Assembly: GCF_000497445.1 (NCBI RefSeq)
Contig: NZ_CM002285.1
Location: forward strand, 7,928,071-7,956,025
Length of the DNA: 27,955 bases
Source: Streptomyces roseochromogenus subsp. oscitans DS 12.976
GTDB taxonomy: Bacteria; Actinomycetota; Actinomycetes; Streptomycetales; Streptomycetaceae
Direction: 5' to 3'
The notes under the pieces are model-generated. The model did not search any database. It was given only the letters and a program-made list of their open reading frames with translations, and had not been told where the DNA came from. The translations under genes were made by a program, and so were the position numbers. Shown here one piece after another: positions 24,658 to 27,955 of this stretch (position 1 is the first letter of the stretch; each line of letters begins with the position of its first letter).

Positions 24658-24826
24658 CCTGACATATTCATGTCCGTCTGCTGGACCAGCGGCCGGGTTC
24701 GGGGCCCGGACGTGGGAGGATCGGAGATGGCGGACCGGGGCCGCGCACCCGGTCGGGCCGTCGCCGTACGCGAGCACGCGCGTACGCAGGGCAGTAGTAC
24801 CGGGGCGCGAGCACTGAGGAGCATCG
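24658..24826 (+). promoter_or_regulatory. aroE-aroC gap with inverted repeats, possible internal promoter region
   Basis: This 169-bp gap holds CCGGG/CCCGG (24693-24697/24705-24709) and a perfect inverted repeat CGTACGCG (24765-24772) / CGCGTACG (24779-24786) with a 6-nt loop. AGTAGTACC follows, then the GAGGAG ribosome site (24816-24821) 5 nt before the aroC TTG. A separate promoter or operator for aroCKB is plausible but not proven. No coding region is seen. Confidence 0.4.
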
Positions 24827-26007
24827 TTGAGCAGGCTGCGTTGGCTGACCGCGGGGGAGTCCCACGGTCCCGCACTTGTCGCGACGCTGGAGGGCCTTCC
24901 CGCCGGCGTGCCGATCACGACGGAGATGGTCGCCGACCATCTGGCGCGGCGGCGGCTCGGCTATGGCCGTGGTGCGCGGATGAAGTTCGAGCGTGACGAG
25001 GTCACCTTCCTGGGTGGTGTCCGGCACGGCCTGACCCTCGGCTCCCCGGTCGCGATCATGGTGGGCAACACCGAGTGGCCCAAGTGGGAGCAGGTCATGG
25101 CGGCCGACCCGGTGGATCCCGAGATCCTCGCCGGCCTTGCCCGCAACGCCCCGCTGACCCGGCCGCGCCCTGGCCACGCCGACCTGGCGGGCATGCAGAA
25201 GTACGGTTTCGACGAGGCCCGCCCGATCCTGGAGCGCGCGTCGGCGCGGGAGACCGCGGCCCGTGTGGCGCTGGGCGCCGTCGCCCGGTCGTACCTGAAG
25301 GAGACGGCCGGCATCGAGATCGTCTCGCATGTCGTCGAGCTGTGCTCCGTGAAGGCTCCGCAGGGTGTGTACCCGACCCCGGCCGATGTCGAGAAGCTGG
25401 ACGCCGACCCGCTGCGCTGCCTGGACGCGGACGCGTCGAAGGCGATGGTCGCGGAGGTCGACCAGGCTCACAAGGACGGCGACACGCTCGGTGGCGTCGT
25501 CGAGGTGCTGGCCTACGGCGTCCCGGTCGGCCTGGGTTCGCATGTGCACTGGGACCGCAAGCTGGACGCCCGGCTGGCCGGTGCCCTGATGGGCATCCAG
25601 GCGATCAAGGGCGTCGAGATCGGTGACGGCTTCGAGCTGGCGCGGGTGCCGGGCTCGAAGGCGCATGACGAGATCGTGAAGACCGACGAGGGCATCCGGC
25701 GTGTCTCCGGCCACTCCGGCGGGACCGAGGGCGGCCTGACCACCGGCGAGCTGCTGCGGGTGCGGGCCGCGATGAAGCCGATCGCGACGGTGCCGCGGGC
25801 CCTGCAGACGGTCGACGTGTCCACCGGCGAGGCCGCCCAGGCCCACCACCAGCGCTCCGACGTCTCCGCGGTCCCGGCCGCCGGCATCGTCGCCGAAGCC
25901 ATGGTCGCGCTGGTCCTGGCCGACGCGGTCGCGGAGAAGTTCGGCGGCGACTCCGTGGCCGAGACCCGCCGCAACGTGCAGTCGTACCTCGACAACCTGC
26001 GGATCCG

Positions 26008-26011
<4 letters not shown>
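24827..26011 (+). CDS. aroC: chorismate synthase
   Basis: Converts 5-enolpyruvylshikimate-3-phosphate to chorismate using reduced FMN, the last shikimate-pathway step. The 394-aa product carries GESHG (10-14), [24 protein letters not shown] (114-119), [14 protein letters not shown] (137-150) and the C-terminal [11 protein letters not shown]. The TTG at 24827 ([14 protein letters not shown]) with GAGGAG 5 nt upstream gives the conserved N-terminus. Its stop overlaps the aroK GTG by 4 bp. All motifs are intact. Confidence 0.97.
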
Positions 26012-27614
<1,603 letters not shown>

Positions 27615-27719
27615 GTCCCCGGCTGTTCCGTCCGCCCGATTCCCGACCTCGACTTCCTTTGCGGAATGGGCACTTCAGGCCGCCCCCGGCCGTTTCACCA
27701 AATGACGGCGGGGGACGGT
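27615..27719 (+). other. aroB downstream region, first 105 bp
   Basis: No gene, strong terminator or clear promoter is seen. The sequence is slightly less GC-rich than the genes (TTCCTTTGCGGAATGGGC, CGTTTCACCAAATGACGG) and may carry the promoter for the structured region that follows. Confidence 0.35.
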
Positions 27720-27766
27720 ACCGTTCGGTAGGCAGCGGGCTCAGCCCCGCTGCCAGCACGAACGGT
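27720..27766 (+). other. long two-layer hairpin downstream of aroB
   Basis: The outer stem ACCGTTCG (27720-27727) / CGAACGGT (27759-27766) encloses the inner stem GGCAGCGGG (27731-27739) / CCCGCTGCC (27746-27754), 17 bp in all. TTGCCGC follows rather than a T run. It could end the aro transcript or be the first domain of a leader RNA for the next gene. Confidence 0.5.
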
Positions 27767-27785
27767 TTGCCGCGAGTGAGCTGGA

Positions 27786-27896
27786 GGGGCGCGTCGGTGT
27801 CGAGATGCCGAACACGCGGAGGCCCGAAGGGCTGAGCGCGATCGGTCTGTCGACACCGCCGCGGCGGTAGCCGCATATCGGATGCCGCGGCGCCCC
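27786..27896 (+). ncRNA. candidate structured cis-regulatory RNA upstream of the edge gene
   Basis: Nested complementary segments occur in order. P1 is GGGGCGC (27786-27792) / GCGCCCC (27890-27896). P2 is CGGTGTCGA (27795-27803) / TCGACACCG (27850-27858). P2b is GCCGA (27807-27811) / TCGGT (27842-27846). P3 is CGCG (27815-27818) / CGCG (27837-27840), and its tip is GCCC/GGGC (27822-27825/27829-27832) around GAA. A GA/GAG internal loop separates P3 from the tip. P4 is GCGGC/GCCGC (27861-27865/27870-27874). It ends 42 nt before a plausible start codon at 27939. I do not recognise a known riboswitch family. Confidence 0.5.
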
Positions 27897-27938
27897 GGAG
27901 GCGAACGAGCCGAAGATGACGAGACGGAGTGGCAACGG

Positions 27939-27955
27939 ATGCAGCACGCAGTGGG
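27939..27955 (+). CDS. possible start of the next gene (3' truncated by window edge)
   Basis: ATG at 27939 reads MQHAVG... to the window edge, with GGAG (27926-27929) 9 nt upstream. Only five full codons are visible, so nothing can be said about function. An alternative ATG at 27916 is in another frame and has a poorer ribosome site. Confidence 0.35.

Overview
The window is high-GC, tightly packed chromosomal DNA of a Streptomyces-like actinomycete. GTG and TTG starts are common, third positions are strongly G/C, and I saw no in-frame TTA leucine codon in the genes called. The gene order apt-relA ... hisS ... rpsD ... alaS-ruvX-mltG-aroE-aroC-aroK-aroB is the conserved core arrangement I know from Streptomyces. 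No tRNA, rRNA, CRISPR array, IS element or prophage is visible.

Layout. Positions 1-3376 hold the end of apt and the (p)ppGpp synthetase/hydrolase relA, closed by a perfect 16-bp terminator. Positions 3440-4320 are a small AT-richer pocket with two leftward genes, a secreted 160-aa protein and a 61-aa two-helix membrane protein, neither of which I recognise. Leftward DUF349 and membrane-anchored cyclophilin genes follow, then a rightward pair: a metallo-beta-lactamase-fold hydrolase and hisS. Positions 8768-12310 are a leftward four-gene cassette (ABC ATPase, ABC-2 permease, histidine kinase, NarL-type regulator), each gene overlapping the next by 4 bp: a transporter with its own two-component system. 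Next come a VKOR-family thiol oxidoreductase, rarA and rpsD, the last with a leader of about 290 nt. A leftward STAND ATPase with TPR repeats converges on rpsD. From 18076 to 27614 all genes run rightward: two small envelope-type proteins, alaS, ruvX, mltG, then aroE, aroC, aroK and aroB.

The genes cover nucleotide salvage and stringent response, translation (hisS, alaS, rpsD), DNA repair and recombination (rarA, ruvX), peptidoglycan chain termination (mltG), protein folding and disulfide formation (cyclophilin, VKOR), and four steps of the shikimate pathway. Tight spacing from 18076 onward (overlaps at DUF6167/alaS, mltG/aroE, aroC/aroK and aroK/aroB) suggests one or a few long transcripts, with possible internal promoters in the gaps before mltG and aroC.

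The features that standard annotation would miss are RNA-level. The last 170 bp fold into a nested multi-stem structure just upstream of a gene that starts at the window edge. The rpsD leader holds several strong hairpins. A GC-rich hairpin element lies inside the relA coding region and has a relative in the rpsD/STAND intergenic gap. These are the best candidates for something undescribed. Nothing in the window looks like a complete unknown multi-gene system.
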